Of a stretch of 64,000 nucleotides of DNA, positions 34,853-47,311 are shown piece after piece (position 1 is the stretch's first letter; the number at the start of each line of letters is the position of its first letter). The stretch covers positions 400,587 through 464,586 of the forward strand of contig KN834784.1 in assembly GCA_000827265.1 (NCBI GenBank), written 5' to 3'. Under the pieces are notes generated by a model. That model had not been told where the DNA came from and did no database searches. It was given only the letters and a program-made list of their open reading frames with translations. Position numbers and translations under genes: made by a program. This stretch comes from Collybiopsis luxurians FD-317 M1 (taxonomy: Eukaryota > Basidiomycota > Agaricomycetes > Agaricales > Omphalotaceae).

Positions 34853-36313
34853 ATGGGGGCCACAATTGCGCAGTCGTCGATTTTCAATGTCGACATTGCT
34901 CTTTTGGCACCGATAATTTCATCAGCGGTGAGCATTTCTTTCACAAAAATTAGGTGTTGAGTAATTCTCATTGTTACGCAATACAAATCAGTTGGGTCTG
35001 ATCTTCTTTGGTGAGCTTTAACTTCTACTCGGTCTGACCATGGCCGTAAAAAAATAATATAGGTATCTACCTGGTGGTTTTCGGCCTTTCAACGTACTTC
35101 CTGTGGCAAGGCAAATATATATCTATGCCACGCTTACACCTCTTCTGGACAACTGCCGTGTTTTCCATTTCCACTTTAGGGGCCCTTCTCAGTGTCATTG
35201 GCAGTGTCATTGATGCGGTGGTGTTTTATACCGCAGTCCAAAGTCAAGATTTTGGTCCCTTGGAAAAATTTTTGACCCAGGATGAGACAAAGACTATTTT
35301 AACGTAGGTGGTAGCTTCGACATTTTCGAAGAGACTGATATAAAGCTCGTTTATTGTATTAGGGGATTTACCTATGTCTGCTTTATAATTTCAAAGTAAG
35401 CCTTTGTCCCTTCGAGCTCGAATACTTTGTCATTACTAACAGCTCTACAGTAGCATCGCAGATGCTGTCCTTGTGAGAAGCATCCACTTAGGGTTTTCAA
35501 ACTGACCCAGACCTTTGTTCAGATTTACCGTATATATCACATCTGGGAATGTAGATTTGTGGACATAGTAATCCTCATTCTCATTTGCCTTGCAACAAAT
35601 TGTTCGTACGCACTTCTACAGCGAATGTTTCTGTGCTTATATATTGCTAGCTATTGGTCTGGCTGGCAGTATAATGCTCACAAAGGGATTCTCTGACACT
35701 GCCATAACAGCAAATTTTGAGCTTGCCCTGAAAGGCACCAACTATCTTTTCGGATTTTATTATGCAAATGCCGGTGTCAATTCTGTCTTAACGCTGTTGA
35801 TCGGTAGGTATGTGTCGTAATCACGAATCGTCTCACCTAATCTCCAAAAGCCGGAAGGATATGGTGGGCAGTGCGACTAACCCGCCACGCATACCTGGAA
35901 AGCCACCATAGTCTCAGTGATAAAAAGTACAAGGCAATCGCTATCGTCCTGTATGCCATTGCATTTGTTGCCGGTAACAGATACTTATTTAGGCCTTATG
36001 GAGTTTAGGTTGGAATGTGGAATTCTTTACCCAATATCCCTCATCACTCACGCAGTAGTTGAAGGAAACAGCAGCAAAATTCCAATTCCTGTTGACCTGA
36101 CTCCAGTGACCATTCAGCTGGCTGTAAGTTGGCATTCCGTTTCAGAGCTGCAATTCTGAGATGCTGAATGGGGTATACTGTATAATAATACAGGGTATCG
36201 CTCCAACACTGATAATTTTGCGCATATGTCTTGGCAAGAGCAGCCAAACAATATCAGACTACAGTGTTAACTCGGTACCAATTGACACAACATCCAGAGT
36301 TGATTGTGATTAA
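34853..36313 (+). CDS. Multi-pass (about seven-helix) membrane protein of an agaricomycete family
   Basis: Ten exons give 318 residues: 34853-34927, 34992-35010, 35063-35303, 35363-35395, 35451-35472, 35523-35601, 35651-35803, 35851-35950, 36009-36123, 36194-36313. Seven or so hydrophobic segments are visible (for example IYLVVFGLSTYFLW, LFWTTAVFSISTLGALLSVIG, FTYVCFIISNSIADAVLIYRIYHIW). The GRIWW motif after TM5 and the GIAPTLIILR motif near the C-terminus are typical of a large uncharacterised basidiomycete family of seven-helix proteins, sometimes compared with receptors. Function is unknown. The start ATG is in frame with upstream sequence, but similarity to the truncated copy at 18451 supports it. 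Confidence 0.75.
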
Positions 36314-36674
36314 TCTTTAAAAACTTTTACTAGTACAAGTGCAAATGTTTCTGTTCGGGTTTAACCGTGTAGTTTACAAGTCAGGGCTACTTAATTCAGT
36401 TGCTTTGACCATTCTTATTCTCTGGGGGTGGGCAATTGCATTGGATCTGTGCCTTTCAGTTGGCCAATCCACTTCCCACTAAATAAAACATACACTTTCG
36501 AAAGGGAATAGCCAAAAATGCACTCAAACAAAATGAATTTCCAAAGCAGCATTAACTTTTGGTCTGGTATCAACTCTAGTACATCAATAGTAGGGACCGT
36601 ATTTTTTATTTCTTCGATGAATGCCTGGGTATAGACATGAAATATTGCTGTACGGGAAAATTGAAATTGACCAT
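36314..36674. other. Spacer between convergent genes
   Basis: 3' flanks of the membrane-protein gene and the GH79 gene. No gene is supported. Confidence 0.4.
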
Positions 36675-38986
36675 TCACGCCACATCAATCAACAGTGCCT
36701 CGCTCGCGCCCAACTCAATCAGGACCGATCCATCCTGCAACAATCTGTCTACCTCTACAGTCCCCGGTACTCCTTGTACACGCTGTGGGAGTCCCTGAGT
36801 CGTATAATTCCACATGATTCCACCAAAGGTCAAGTCGCTGTCAGCTGAAGCTCCACCGGGCGCTGTGAGTTTCCTGATCGTAACCTTACCGCTGCCTTGG
36901 CCTTGGTCATTTCCATTGTCGCCCTCATTCTCATTCGCATCCTCACTTCCATTCCCTGTATTAGCCCGCCTGAGAGTACACTTCTTCGCACTCCTTGCGG
37001 AAACATCACCGTTGGCGCTAGCACTCCCCGCCCGAGGCAGAGCCAATTTAAATAGAGCAGTTGGACGCGGATAGGGTGTGGTGGCATTCCATTCATTGAG
37101 GTTGATTAACGCGATGCGCGCGAGCGAGGATGATTCATATATCCCATATGCACTGATCTTTTCCGAGGTGAGGAGCTGATGAGGATCAGCGGAAGAGGTG
37201 GTCCCGCTCGGGTTCGTACCGGTGGCAGTAGGGTTGGTGGTGTTGGCGTTGATAGCGGTAGCGGTAGGGGTTGTAATGTTCGCGTTCGTGTCCACACCGG
37301 AAGAGCTGGAACTGTTTGTGGAATTCGAGGGCAGGGATTGAACAACGAAATCAAGAGGAACAATTTGGATAGGTCCTTGATGTGATCCTATAGCTTCCGC
37401 GGCAAATTTGAGGCCGTACCAAGGTGAGCGTACTTTGGGCTGCGAGGTGTTGGTCGCAATGGGCTGCCATGCGGCCTATTAGGAGAATTTAAGTCAGTCA
37501 AGGGTTGGTCATGGGAAGGTTGAGAGTGTTAACGGTACGATGAAAGGTAAAAGAAAAACATACATATCCAAAAGTTGTTCCTTGGTGTAAATACATTCTA
37601 TTGATATTCTAAGAGAAAATGTCATTGGAGAAAAAGCCAAGGCAAGAAAAGAACCCTACCTGCGATGCACCGTAAAGAATATAGTCTACCGTCCACAAGG
37701 CGGAACCCAGAACGCCCTCTGAAATACAGTCGAACATTTATTTATTAAGGAACCGTGTTTCGAGTATAAATACCCACCAAACTGATCCATATTCAAATTC
37801 GTAAAATCTATATTAGTCTCGCCCAAATTGAAGGCGATCTCTTGCGTAGACGGTGATGATTGTAAGAAGGCTATGTCGTCATCAACTTGTGTGAGGTTGG
37901 CTACAATCGCATTATGGTTCATGAAAGTATCTGCTCATTGAACAGTCAATTTCATGTTCATTTCCGAGGAAGATTTAACGCACTCCCAAGATTGACCCAA
38001 GGTGCAGTTCCAGCAGGATAACTAGCATCCGATTCTGTAAGAGAATGCTAAAACAAAGAAGGATACGTACTTGTGAAGAGACACTGATTTCAACGAGTTG
38101 TTACTATCTACATTGGCGTTGAACGCCGTCTCCCTAAACAAAGTGAAAAATGAGTCGACGACCATTTTCACCGAAGGAAAGATCTTTACGTCGTCCACGC
38201 TTTATTTGCGCCTAGCCCCGCAAAAACTAATCCCTGGAACCATTTCTGTGTCGTATCAAGACCGTACGGGATGAGAACTTGTTCTGTCACAGCCGTACTA
38301 AATATTTTCCATCTAGCAGCATAATCCGCGACAGTCCAGTTCGCCGGCACTACCTGCTGGCTTACATACAAATCCTGCAGATCCGTCAATACTTTGTTGA
38401 GATGGTGAGGAAAAAAACAAAGTACCTCTTCGTTCCCGATCTCAAAAGCATCCAATCTATCTTTTCCGATAGCCTCCAGCGCCCATTGCGCACCCAGAAT
38501 GGTGTTATTCAACGCAAGGGAGTCGTTCCGAACGAGTGGAAGGTCAAAAATAAACTTTGTTCCATCCGGAAAGTTTGCTTGATCAAACGAGCGCTCGAAC
38601 CATTGCTGATTGAGAGTAACGTTCAAAGGTATCCCATTTCCGCCAGTTACCGTCGATATCGTAGTGTTTTGGGAGGGAATATATGTCGTACGATCAGCAG
38701 AAGTCCCTCCAATGCGGATTTCTGGTGCGATGGAAGTAGATTCTTTCAAAGATGACAATAGATTCCTAGAGAACGTGTTGGGTGATTCTCCTTGAGATCC
38801 CGTACGAGCGTAATCCTGGAAGAAATGGATCGCGATGGAAAGAGAGACAAAATTGTTTACGACAGCTTTGGAAGCAGAGGTAGGAGGCCTCTCGGAGGGC
38901 GTTATCACCACTAGATCAGTGGCAAAGACACCCAGAAAATGGCAATAAAAGAGGCACAAGAGCCCGTATGGAGTGAGTTGCTTCAT
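36675..38986 (-). CDS. Glycoside hydrolase family 79 (beta-glucuronidase-like), secreted
   Basis: Eight exons on the minus strand, 38986-38426, 38374-38190, 38133-38071, 38021-37984, 37930-37778, 37718-37660, 37608-37564, 37475-36675, give 634 residues. A signal peptide (MKQLTPYGLLCLFYCHFLGVFA) leads into a TIM-barrel-like region with IRIGGTSADRTTY. The acid/base is in EIGNEE (Glu186 by pattern) and the nucleophile in FNLGETN (Glu320). The C-terminal part contains a threonine/asparagine-rich insert (~430-460) and a beta-rich end typical of the GH79 C-terminal domain. Family members release glucuronic acid from arabinogalactan or similar glycans outside the cell. There are many N-glycosylation sequons. 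Two short splice choices around 37984-38071 were set by frame continuity and are less certain. Confidence 0.85.
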
Positions 38987-40513
38987 GGTAAAGTGACCTG
39001 CGACAACGGAAGAGTTGGCCGAGTTTTATAAGGCCCAGGAACAGCATATGTTTGCCCACCGAGTTATAGAGTTGTGCTAAGACTTTAGAAAAGACCAAAA
39101 ACGCGAGGTTGCGTCGTTGTCGCATCTTCATTGACATCCCACATGACTGCCGCAATCAAATTGCAGCCGACCGGCGACCTGGCAGGCTGAATACTAACGT
39201 TGCCTTACCTCCCCTTCCCCCCTTGATGTTCCAGAAAAAGTTGAAGGAGGACGTACAGCTAGGATTGGGGACTGCACATATTTTCGTCGTGGTGGTTTCG
39301 AAGAACCAATCAAGCGCTCGTCGGCCCTTCTGTGGTTCTCATCGGTTTCTCATCGGTATTTTCCGAACGTCTATAAAATGTCTTCTTTTCCCAGCCGCCG
39401 CCATGACCGTCGAGCTCCACCTATATTACTCTCCTAATCGCGTCGCTGGTAGTTTCCCCAGCGCCCACCCTCCTGCCCCTCTTGATTTTGTCTCGATCGA
39501 GTGTTCATCAGGTGGGACCGGTGCATCCGCCGAGTGAGGCTTACTGCGGCTCGGTAATCTTGAACGCTTCTATCGTTATCTTAACTGGACCGTATTTGCA
39601 GAAATAAGCTGCAGGTTCTCTCAGTATGGGATTGTAGAAATTTCCACATATCGCAAACGACATACCCTCAATCCTCTCCCTCTCCTCTATTCTGTTCTTC
39701 TATGGAGTAACGAGTCACTTGGAGTACTTAGCCATTTGACCCATAGGATCCACTGTGAACCAAAGCTGATGATTGTGAATGCCCGCGCCAAATGAGCAGT
39801 GCCTGTCAAGACGACATTGCCGCATAGTTGATGGATACAAGTGTGAGTATATACTTCAATACTATGTAGCCCTTGTACCTCGGTACTCGCATTCAACAAC
39901 GATTCGAAAATTGATACCGAATGATGAACAAACCCCCTGCATCAATGAAAGGATAGAACTTCCACTACAACCTCAGTGGAAGCGGTTGAACTCTGGCCAT
40001 GGAAACAAAACCATCATTTGAAGGAAAATATTGCGCAGCGCAATGGACCCAGCCTCCACTTCTATAACTTGCGATGGCAATCATCATTCACAGATACCGT
40101 CTAATCCTGTCAATCAATCAATGTTAAAGTACAGACAACTCAATAAATATAATAATGGATCTGATACGAGGAAAGCGCAAGAATAATACAGAAAAAGAAC
40201 GGGTTGCCCGAATGAAAAGATCGGGAGAAGCGTTTCGGGCATAGTTATGCAGCAACCGTAGAAACGTTCCCGTAAAAGTCTCGTACTTCAGGTCTATCTT
40301 TGTGTGAAGGTCCGGACAACATTAGCGAGTATACGACAGATGGATACGCCAGTTCCGGCGCGACATACAGTTTCACTTCACGTGAGAAGCGAGTGAAGTG
40401 TATAAGGCAGAAAGCATGTTCATGTTCAAATTTGCACTCGCTCCATTTTACTCTCGATCAATATCGGCATACTTAAAGACGCGAAAGAATAAGACACGGG
40501 CTTTCCGAAGGAA
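38987..40513. other. Intergenic region upstream of GH79 and the DUF6534-like gene
   Basis: Probable divergent promoter region. Frames at 39109-39537 and 39687-40021 lack supporting features. No RNA gene or repeat was recognised. Confidence 0.4.
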
Positions 40514-42104
40514 ATGACAAACTACGACTCCACTTTGGGTACACCTCATCTTGTGCGGTTATGGCTCATGTTGGGGCTGACCCTGGATTACAGGTGCTTT
40601 TCTCATAGGTTCGCTGGTGTCTGGAGTCCTTTTCGGTCTATTCACCTGCCAAGTGTACATTTATCACAAGAACTTCCCTGAAGAATCGAGGTGGCTCAGG
40701 TACGGCTTGGTGAGCTCATGATCATCGTTTGCTGAAGATAAAAGGAAGCCCACCAACACATTGTATTTCAGGTAAATGGGATGTGGTGAGTGAGAAAGCT
40801 GCGTTCTCTTCTAACTTCATATCTTACCAATGTTCAGGTTGATCGAGCTAGCCCATACAATCTGCACATTTCACGTTGCGTACTTTTATGCCGTTACACA
40901 CTTTGGTGACGCAGAAGCACTCTTTCTCTCCATCCCACTTTCAATCCCCGTTTCGCTCCTCTTTCAAAGTATCATCACAGTACTTGATAAGAAAATCCCG
41001 TCACCATCGCTCCACTTCCGTCCGCGTCTAGCTCACCACAAATGCAGCTCAAAGCTACTACGCCTACCGAATTGCACGATTCGGGACTAGGAACCCATAC
41101 ATGATACCAGTTATTTGCTCCTTTTTCACGCTCTGTATATTCCTAAGCGACACTGCGGTCGCTGCAACGGAGATCTCTTCAATGTACACCGGCAAAGACA
41201 GCATTCAAACCTATTTCGAGAAAATGGAATGGCTCATTGTGATCCCGATCATAGTACGCACCGCAGTAGATGTGATCATTGCTGCTACGATGGTGTATTA
41301 TTTGAAGCATGAAAGGAATGAGAGCGCATATAGAAAGTAAGAGAGGATTCGTCTGATTCTTAACGGTTTTCTGACCCCTAGTGGTGCTCTTTCTTACTTA
41401 GCACAATCGCTGTCGTTGATAAATTGATCTTGTGGTCGATCGGTGAGCTTGCCATATTACGCTCTGTTACCAACTGTACTGATCATGATAAATTCCTCAG
41501 AAACGGGAGTTATTACGAGGTGAATTTACCGACTTTCGGGTCTTGAAGGGATCTTCCTAGACCTAATTATTGCCTGCCCCGGGTAGTCTGCTCGGAATCG
41601 TACTATTAGTTTGTTATCTAACAGTCCGTTCGAACTGTGAGTCTTCCAGCGCTAAATTTTGATCTTACTATGTCCAGTTACTCAATCTTCAAGAAGATAC
41701 CTGGATTGCCTTCACTATGCTTCTCCCAAAGGTTTTCAGCAACGCCATGTTGGCCAAGTACGTTCTATCAAACTTCCGCGACCTAGATTCAATGTTCAAA
41801 TGCTAAATTTGTGTCCCCCTCTATTCGAAGCATGAACTCTCGAATCGGCTTGCGACAAATGCAGTCGACTATGGTGATGCCGAGCGAGTTTGGAATTCAT
41901 GTAAGAACTTCCTATGTAAGTGCCAATATCATGACGCCCGCTGGAATTTTTTGGCTAGATGTCTTCTCGTATTGACAGGGTGATGTCTCGAGTATACAAT
42001 TTAATGACGTGAATAGTCTGCATACCGTCACTTCAAGAGTTGATCCTCGAGATATATTACACTCCGAGATGCACAAGATATCAAATAGCGAATCAATGGC
42101 TTGA
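40514..42104 (+). CDS. DUF6534-like multi-pass membrane protein A
   Basis: Eleven exons give 313 residues: 40514-40538, 40594-40709, 40772-40785, 40838-40968, 41048-41336, 41402-41442, 41501-41519, 41587-41636, 41697-41757, 41831-41900, 41979-42104. It opens GAFLIGSLVSGVLFGLFTCQVYIY, typical of basidiomycete proteins with the DUF6534 C-terminal domain. Later helices include ELAHTICTFHVAYFYAV, IPVICSFFTLCIFLSDTAVAA and VIIAATMVYYL. The DUF6534 region (DKLILWSIETGVITS... FSNAMLANMNSR) is present. Function of this expanded family is unknown. Exon 3 is only 14 nt. Tandem paralogue at 43845-45520 shares all early splice sites and the C-terminal KISNSESMA ending. Confidence 0.8.
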
Positions 42105-43844
42105 ATGTTGAGAAAGAGGTGATTTTCAGGGACGAGATAGTTCGGCCGTGAACGCAGAAGGAGAATTCAAAAGTAGTAGTATAGAAAACAGTACTTATTA
42201 GTCAGGGCATAGTGGAAAACTTTGTGAAAAGTCAGCATAATGTATACTCAAAATAACCATTGTATAAATATTCTTTTGCATAACCTTTCCCAGGTTCCTC
42301 GGGGTCAATTCCGTTAGGTATTCCGTAGTCCATAAGTTGGGATGGCTTCCCAAACTCAAATAGACTGCTTTTCGCAGACGCAAGGGATCTGCAACGGCGG
42401 CGTTACGGTCAGCCGTGAGCTCCTTCTCACCTTCCACGAAGGCTCCGAAGACGATGATCATGATGGTTTTCGGAAAGCCGGAAAGCTAATATGTATTCTT
42501 CCTTGCTTCATTCCGTATATGGGTCTACCCGAGAATATTGATAAAATATCAACGAAGAGCTTCTTTTTCTTTACACAAGAGGATTATAAGAGGATCAATC
42601 TCGGCGATATTGTCCATTCGAATTTCGGATACTGACCGGAAACAAGCATATAGCATTTGAATCTACTGCTAGTGAGTTCCTATACAGCTAACTAAGCAAT
42701 CGATTCTCCGGGGCGATAGGAAGATCTCAGGTTGGATCCATATAGCAAGTCGGTAGGAACACATTGAAGCAGTACGGCAATTTAGTCATTGGCACGGCCG
42801 GTGGAACTAAAATACTACACTCTTCGTAAGGTCGGCCCGGAGGTTATTGTATTGATGAAATCTTGTTTCCCTCAGAGACAATCAAGGTTCAATGTTAACG
42901 ATGAACAAAGCCAGATTCACGCGGTTGTCTGTCTTAAAGCTTGCTGATGAGCGAGGTTGGACCGTGACTGAGAGCTCAAAATTTAGCAGGGCCAACCTCT
43001 TTTTCCTTGATTTAAATTGTACAAACATTCGCCCACAACACCTACCCTTCATCCTCGACCCCGCTCTTCTTGTAAAAGGGTACTTAAGCCTCGAGTTAAA
43101 TCAACCTCTTTCGTCCTTCGTCCCGTTTACGACGTGGGCTGCGAAGTATTTTAATCGGTTCTCATCGTTCCTCTTGACACGAATCGAGTTAGCCCTCATC
43201 AGAGGTATTCGTGATTTGCCGAAGATCTTGCCGCTTATTCGGCGTCATATTAACTCGGCCGCAGCATCACCATGATTTCGGGTCCGAAATCACTCTCACT
43301 TGGAGGCAACTATTCTTCCTGATGTTCGCAGAGAAGCTCAGTATCATTCAAAGATCCTTGGTACATCTACCGCCGATGTAATGAAAGTAGGACAGTATTA
43401 ATAGCAAGCGTTTCGTGCAACCGGCATCTTCCGTGCCGACTCTCCCTGCCGGTATCGAAGCATAGCCATAAGTAATGGTATGCGGTGCACGTTAACAGCT
43501 CAATTCGAATCAACATGAAGCCAGGAACGATCTCCTGTGACTCCAAAGTACTTCCAACCCTCAATAGCGAAAAAAGAACTCATTCGGATGCAATCTGAAT
43601 GAAGACGGAGCGTGAATAGCGGGAATATTGAATGCGACGAGGGTTCCGGTGCCAAAAAGAAGCCGAAAAGTTTTTTGTACCGCCTTAACTGCGAGTCTAT
43701 TGAGAATCTCAACGTGCACACGTCAAAGCTACAAGTACAGTTTCGACTAGTTAAGGGTGTGATGGGATCAAACACGTTTTATTCTTTTCGCTCTTAAAGA
43801 CGAGGAACAGATTTGTAACGAAGCTCTGAACCTCGCTGAAGGAG
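42105..43844. other. Spacer between the tandem membrane-protein genes
   Basis: 1.7 kb without a firm gene. A 127-codon frame at 42892-43275 is the best open frame; it has no recognised domain and is not claimed as a gene. Confidence 0.4.
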
Positions 43845-45520
43845 ATGCCAAGCTACGACAACACTTTGGGTGAGCAAAATGTTCTTTTCAAAACGACGTC
43901 CCTCGCTCGTGTAAGAACTGACCTCTGATAATACACTAGGTGCTTACTTTATCGGTTCACTGATATCTGGCGCCCTTTTCGGTCTCTTTACCTGCCAGGT
44001 GTACATTTACCACAAAAGCTTTCCTGAAGAAAGAAAATGGATCAAATACGGCTTGGTGAGCGCATAATTGTCGTTTGCTAGAGAGGAAGGAACGGAAAGG
44101 CTCACGGACACCTGGATCCCAGGTGAATGGGATGTGGTAAGTGGTGCCTGCAACACAGGTTCCTCAGGCTAGCTCCGTGTGATCTCCGTTCTGATAGAGC
44201 AGTATTTTTTTATCATCTTTCCGCTTTTTAGGTTAATCGAATTTGGGCATACAATCTGCACATCCCATGTCGTATACTTTTACGCCGTAACTCACTTTGG
44301 TGACGCAGAAGCACTCTTCGTCTCGATCCCGATTTCTCTTCCAGTTTCGCTCCTGTTTCATAGTATGGTCACTGGTCTTGGTGAGATTAACTTTTGCGCC
44401 TGAAGCGTCATGATCTATGCTCACCATCGAAGATCTACGCAGCTCAAAGTTATTATTCCTACCGCATCTTGCGTTTCGGCAACCACCATCGATACATCAT
44501 ACCGGTCATTTGCTTGATCATTACATTCTTCATACTGTTGGGAGACATCGCGGTTGCTGCTATGGAAGCGGAGATATACATGGGAAAAGACACCATCAAG
44601 ACTTACTTTTCGAAAATGGAGTGGCTGGTTGTAACCCCGCTGGTACTACGCACTGTGGTAGACCTGCTTACTGCAGCAACGATGGTGTATTATCTGAGGC
44701 TGGGAAGGAATGAGAGTGCATATAAAAAGTAAGCAAATGGTTTATTCCTATTTTTTTTTTTTTTTTGACTCCTCCACAGCACAGCTGCCGTCCTTGATAA
44801 ATTGATCTTGTGGACGATCGGTGAGAGCTTCCACGAATACCTGCGGGATTCAAAGGGTTGTACTGATACATTCTTAAGAAACCGGAGTGCTTACGAGGTA
44901 AATTTTCCGACATCTTGGTACCTCGCAAGCCTGAAACACCACTGTCCGTTTAGCATGGTCGGATCTTTATTGCTGATTTTCTATTTGACAAACCGGTCAA
45001 ACTGTGAGTTTGCATTCTCCCTGATGTAAAAGGTTCTACTAACCTTCAGGCAGATATTTGGGTTGCTTTCGAAATGATCCTTCCCAAGGCAGGAGTGTTC
45101 TCTATGTCTCTCCTCAGAACTTTTTCTTACGTGCGCTTCCTTCTTCTCAAGGTGTTTTCAAATGCAATGCTAGCCAAGTACGTCCAATTGTATCTTCCTA
45201 CATTCTGAAAGCTGAACTTCGTCTTCCCTGTTTGTACTCTAGTTTGAACTCGCGAGTTGGTCTGCGAGAGATGCAGTCAACTATGGTGATGGGCAGCGAG
45301 TTTGAAATTCGTATTACGGATGCGGTAAGCTCTTATAGCTCGGGCTTTTTCCGGTTGTGGAACTTCTGACGAGATGAGTTGTTCACAGAGCGAGGAAAAT
45401 ATGACAACAATGCAGTTCTGCATGACGCAAAGTGACCGTACGGTAAACTCGGGAGTTAGTCTTCGAGAGTTATCGCAGTCAGAGCTGACCAAGATATCGA
45501 ATACTGAAACAATGGCTTGA
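43845..45520 (+). CDS. DUF6534-like multi-pass membrane protein B
   Basis: Tandem paralogue of gene A. Exons: 43845-43869, 43940-44055, 44123-44136, 44232-44362, 44443-44728, 44780-44820, 44879-44897, 44954-45003, 45054-45177, 45243-45324, 45389-45520; 339 residues as read. Same opening (GAYFIGSLISGALFGLFTCQ) and DUF6534 region. Relative to A, exon 9 carries 63 extra bases (about 45094-45156) that stay open. They could be 21 added residues (hydrophobic) or an intron: a GT...AG version begins GTGTTCTC and ends CTTCTCAAG, which would give about 318-320 residues. The C-terminal tail has diverged but still ends KISNTETMA. Confidence 0.8.
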
Positions 45521-46054
45521 AAGTGGGCAACAGTTGTAGAGGTCAGGATGCGTAGCTCAGCAGTAATTCAAAAATAATGTATATTACTCACAATTATAAC
45601 CTGGAATGAATAAGAAGATAATCCGTGTCAATGTCATTGAACATTCCACAACAGATAACGTTGAACAAACGTACATTTGCTGAGCCAATGCTGAATGTTG
45701 CAAGCATACAAATTTGCGAAATGATGCTTACGCCATGATCACGCGCGTGGGTTGACGTGGGCGGCTCGAACCCAAAAAAGGCAATTTTGCGCCCTTTGCT
45801 GACGATGGCTGACGGGCGGGTATATAGTATGGGCGTAAACGAGCTCAGTAATGGTTGCCTCCCTTTCCAAAAGGACAATATATCTTCTCATCTCTGGCAT
45901 CCCCGTCTATATAAGCCTCCTGTTCTATCTCTTTCCCTCATCATCCAACATTCTGTCGCAGACTCTACTACTCCGTAGTAGCAGAAACTTGACCAATTTG
46001 ACTCTAAAAACCTTTTCTCATCTTAGACCTTTTTCGACTGTATCACACACAGAC
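45521..46054. other. Region upstream of the pirin gene
   Basis: Contains the probable promoter. From 45851 the sequence is open in the pirin frame (see the pirin entry), so part of it may be coding. Confidence 0.4.
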
Positions 46055-47020
46055 ATGTCTCAAGTCACGATTGCTCCTCGATTCAGCCAGGACAGAGGCA
46101 ATGCTGACCATGGCTGGTTGAAAACGTTCCATTCATTCTCGTTTGCGATGTACGTCAGTTTGATTTATGCGATAAGGATCTATATGCTCACTCGTTGGCT
46201 CGGATAGGTACCAGGACTTTAACCACGAAAAATATGGCTGCCTGCGAGTTATCAACGAAGATCGCGTCGCTCCTAAAACTGGTTTCGGTACTCACTCGCA
46301 TAGAGAATTCGAAATATTTTCTTATGTGGTCGAAGGAGAACTTGAGCAGTACGTGTATACATCTTTCACCGTTTGAGTCTCATTTTCATTCCATCCGCAG
46401 TAAAGACTCGATGGGGAACATCGAAGTCCTCAAGCGCGGTGACGTCCAATTAACCTCTGCCGGTACAGGCATTTCCCATTCCGAAAAGGCATACGGAAAT
46501 AAACCTGTCCACTTCCTCCAAATATGGTCTCTTCCTTCCGTCTCCCGACTGACACCAAAGTACTTCACGCGCCACTTTTCGGATGCTGAGAAAAAAGATG
46601 CTTGGGTGAGGGTATGTAATGTTTTTCTCGGTGCATTGGGGCTGGTAAGCTGACATGAGAAATTTTATGTAGGTTGTTGCTCCCGTGAATGCCGAAGGGG
46701 TGAAGGGGGACTTGCGGGAGGGTGCAAAGCAGGGTGAAGGTCCCGCGCCCGTACAGAGTCCATTGACGATGTACGCTACCCTTTTGAGCCCAGGAAAGAG
46801 CTTGAATCAGGCGATAAAGGGTCCAAAGGGGTACATTCATGTCGTGATGAGATCTGGATACAACGAAGGCCCCGCGCATGGTGCCACTATCAGCGTCGCA
46901 GGCCATATCTTGAAGGAGGGTGACGGAGGGTACCTGCAGATTCCTTCCGGCACTGATCTTGTAGTTGAAAACAGGGGTGATAGGGTAGCGGAGGTGATAC
47001 TGTTTGACTTGGAGGGATAA
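46055..47020 (+). CDS. Pirin-family cupin protein
   Basis: Four exons, 46055-46149, 46208-46348, 46401-46611, 46673-47020, give 264 residues. Double cupin. The N-terminal metal site is complete: His61 and His63 in GTHSHREFE, His105 and Glu107 in GTGISHSEK, matching the His-His-His-Glu set of human pirin. The FHSFSFAMYQDFN start is typical. Pirins bind Fe and act as redox-sensing co-regulators or, in some members (YhhW), as quercetin 2,3-dioxygenases; which applies here is unknown. The frame is open upstream to an ATG at 45851, adding 68 residues rich in Leu/Ser/Arg (ending HLRPFSTVSHTD) that could be a mitochondrial presequence. Confidence 0.9.
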
Positions 47021-47311
47021 GTTTGTTTCGTTAGCTGGACCATTTGGACATTAATGGTGTACTTTAGGCTTTATCTTAGACCTGTCCTGTAGTGTTTGTA
47101 TTTCAATCCAATTGTTCCCTTTCGACTTTAGCAAACGTTTGTAAACACGAAGTTCGGTTCTGAAATGCACAAAAATGGTTAGATTGGCAGACAGACGATC
47201 GGCTCTCCAACGGGCAGCAGAGTGCTGGAGAACATGAGGTTGCGGGACACTACATAACCGGCTGCAAAGAAAGCAAGTGTTCATTTCGACTTTTGCTTTC
47301 CGCTTCCTAAC
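47021..47311. other. Spacer between pirin and PARG genes
   Basis: About 290 bases between two same-strand genes. No feature beyond a probable promoter. Confidence 0.4.

Larger units (their letters stand above)
25019..36313. repeat. Segmental duplication, copy 2
   Basis: Same gene order as 11187-18630 but longer. It has a TIR element in the 5' flank (25133-25576) and ~2.3 kb of extra sequence (roughly 32170-34690) between the secreted-protein and membrane-protein genes. It also carries the complete membrane-protein gene, of which copy 1 keeps only two exons. The downstream limit of the original duplication is unknown because copy 1 is truncated. Confidence 0.8.

Noticed and set aside
42892..43275. 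127-codon frame between the DUF6534-like genes
   Set aside because: Continuous and fairly protein-like, but no family features, splice partners or duplicate; kept as a note only.
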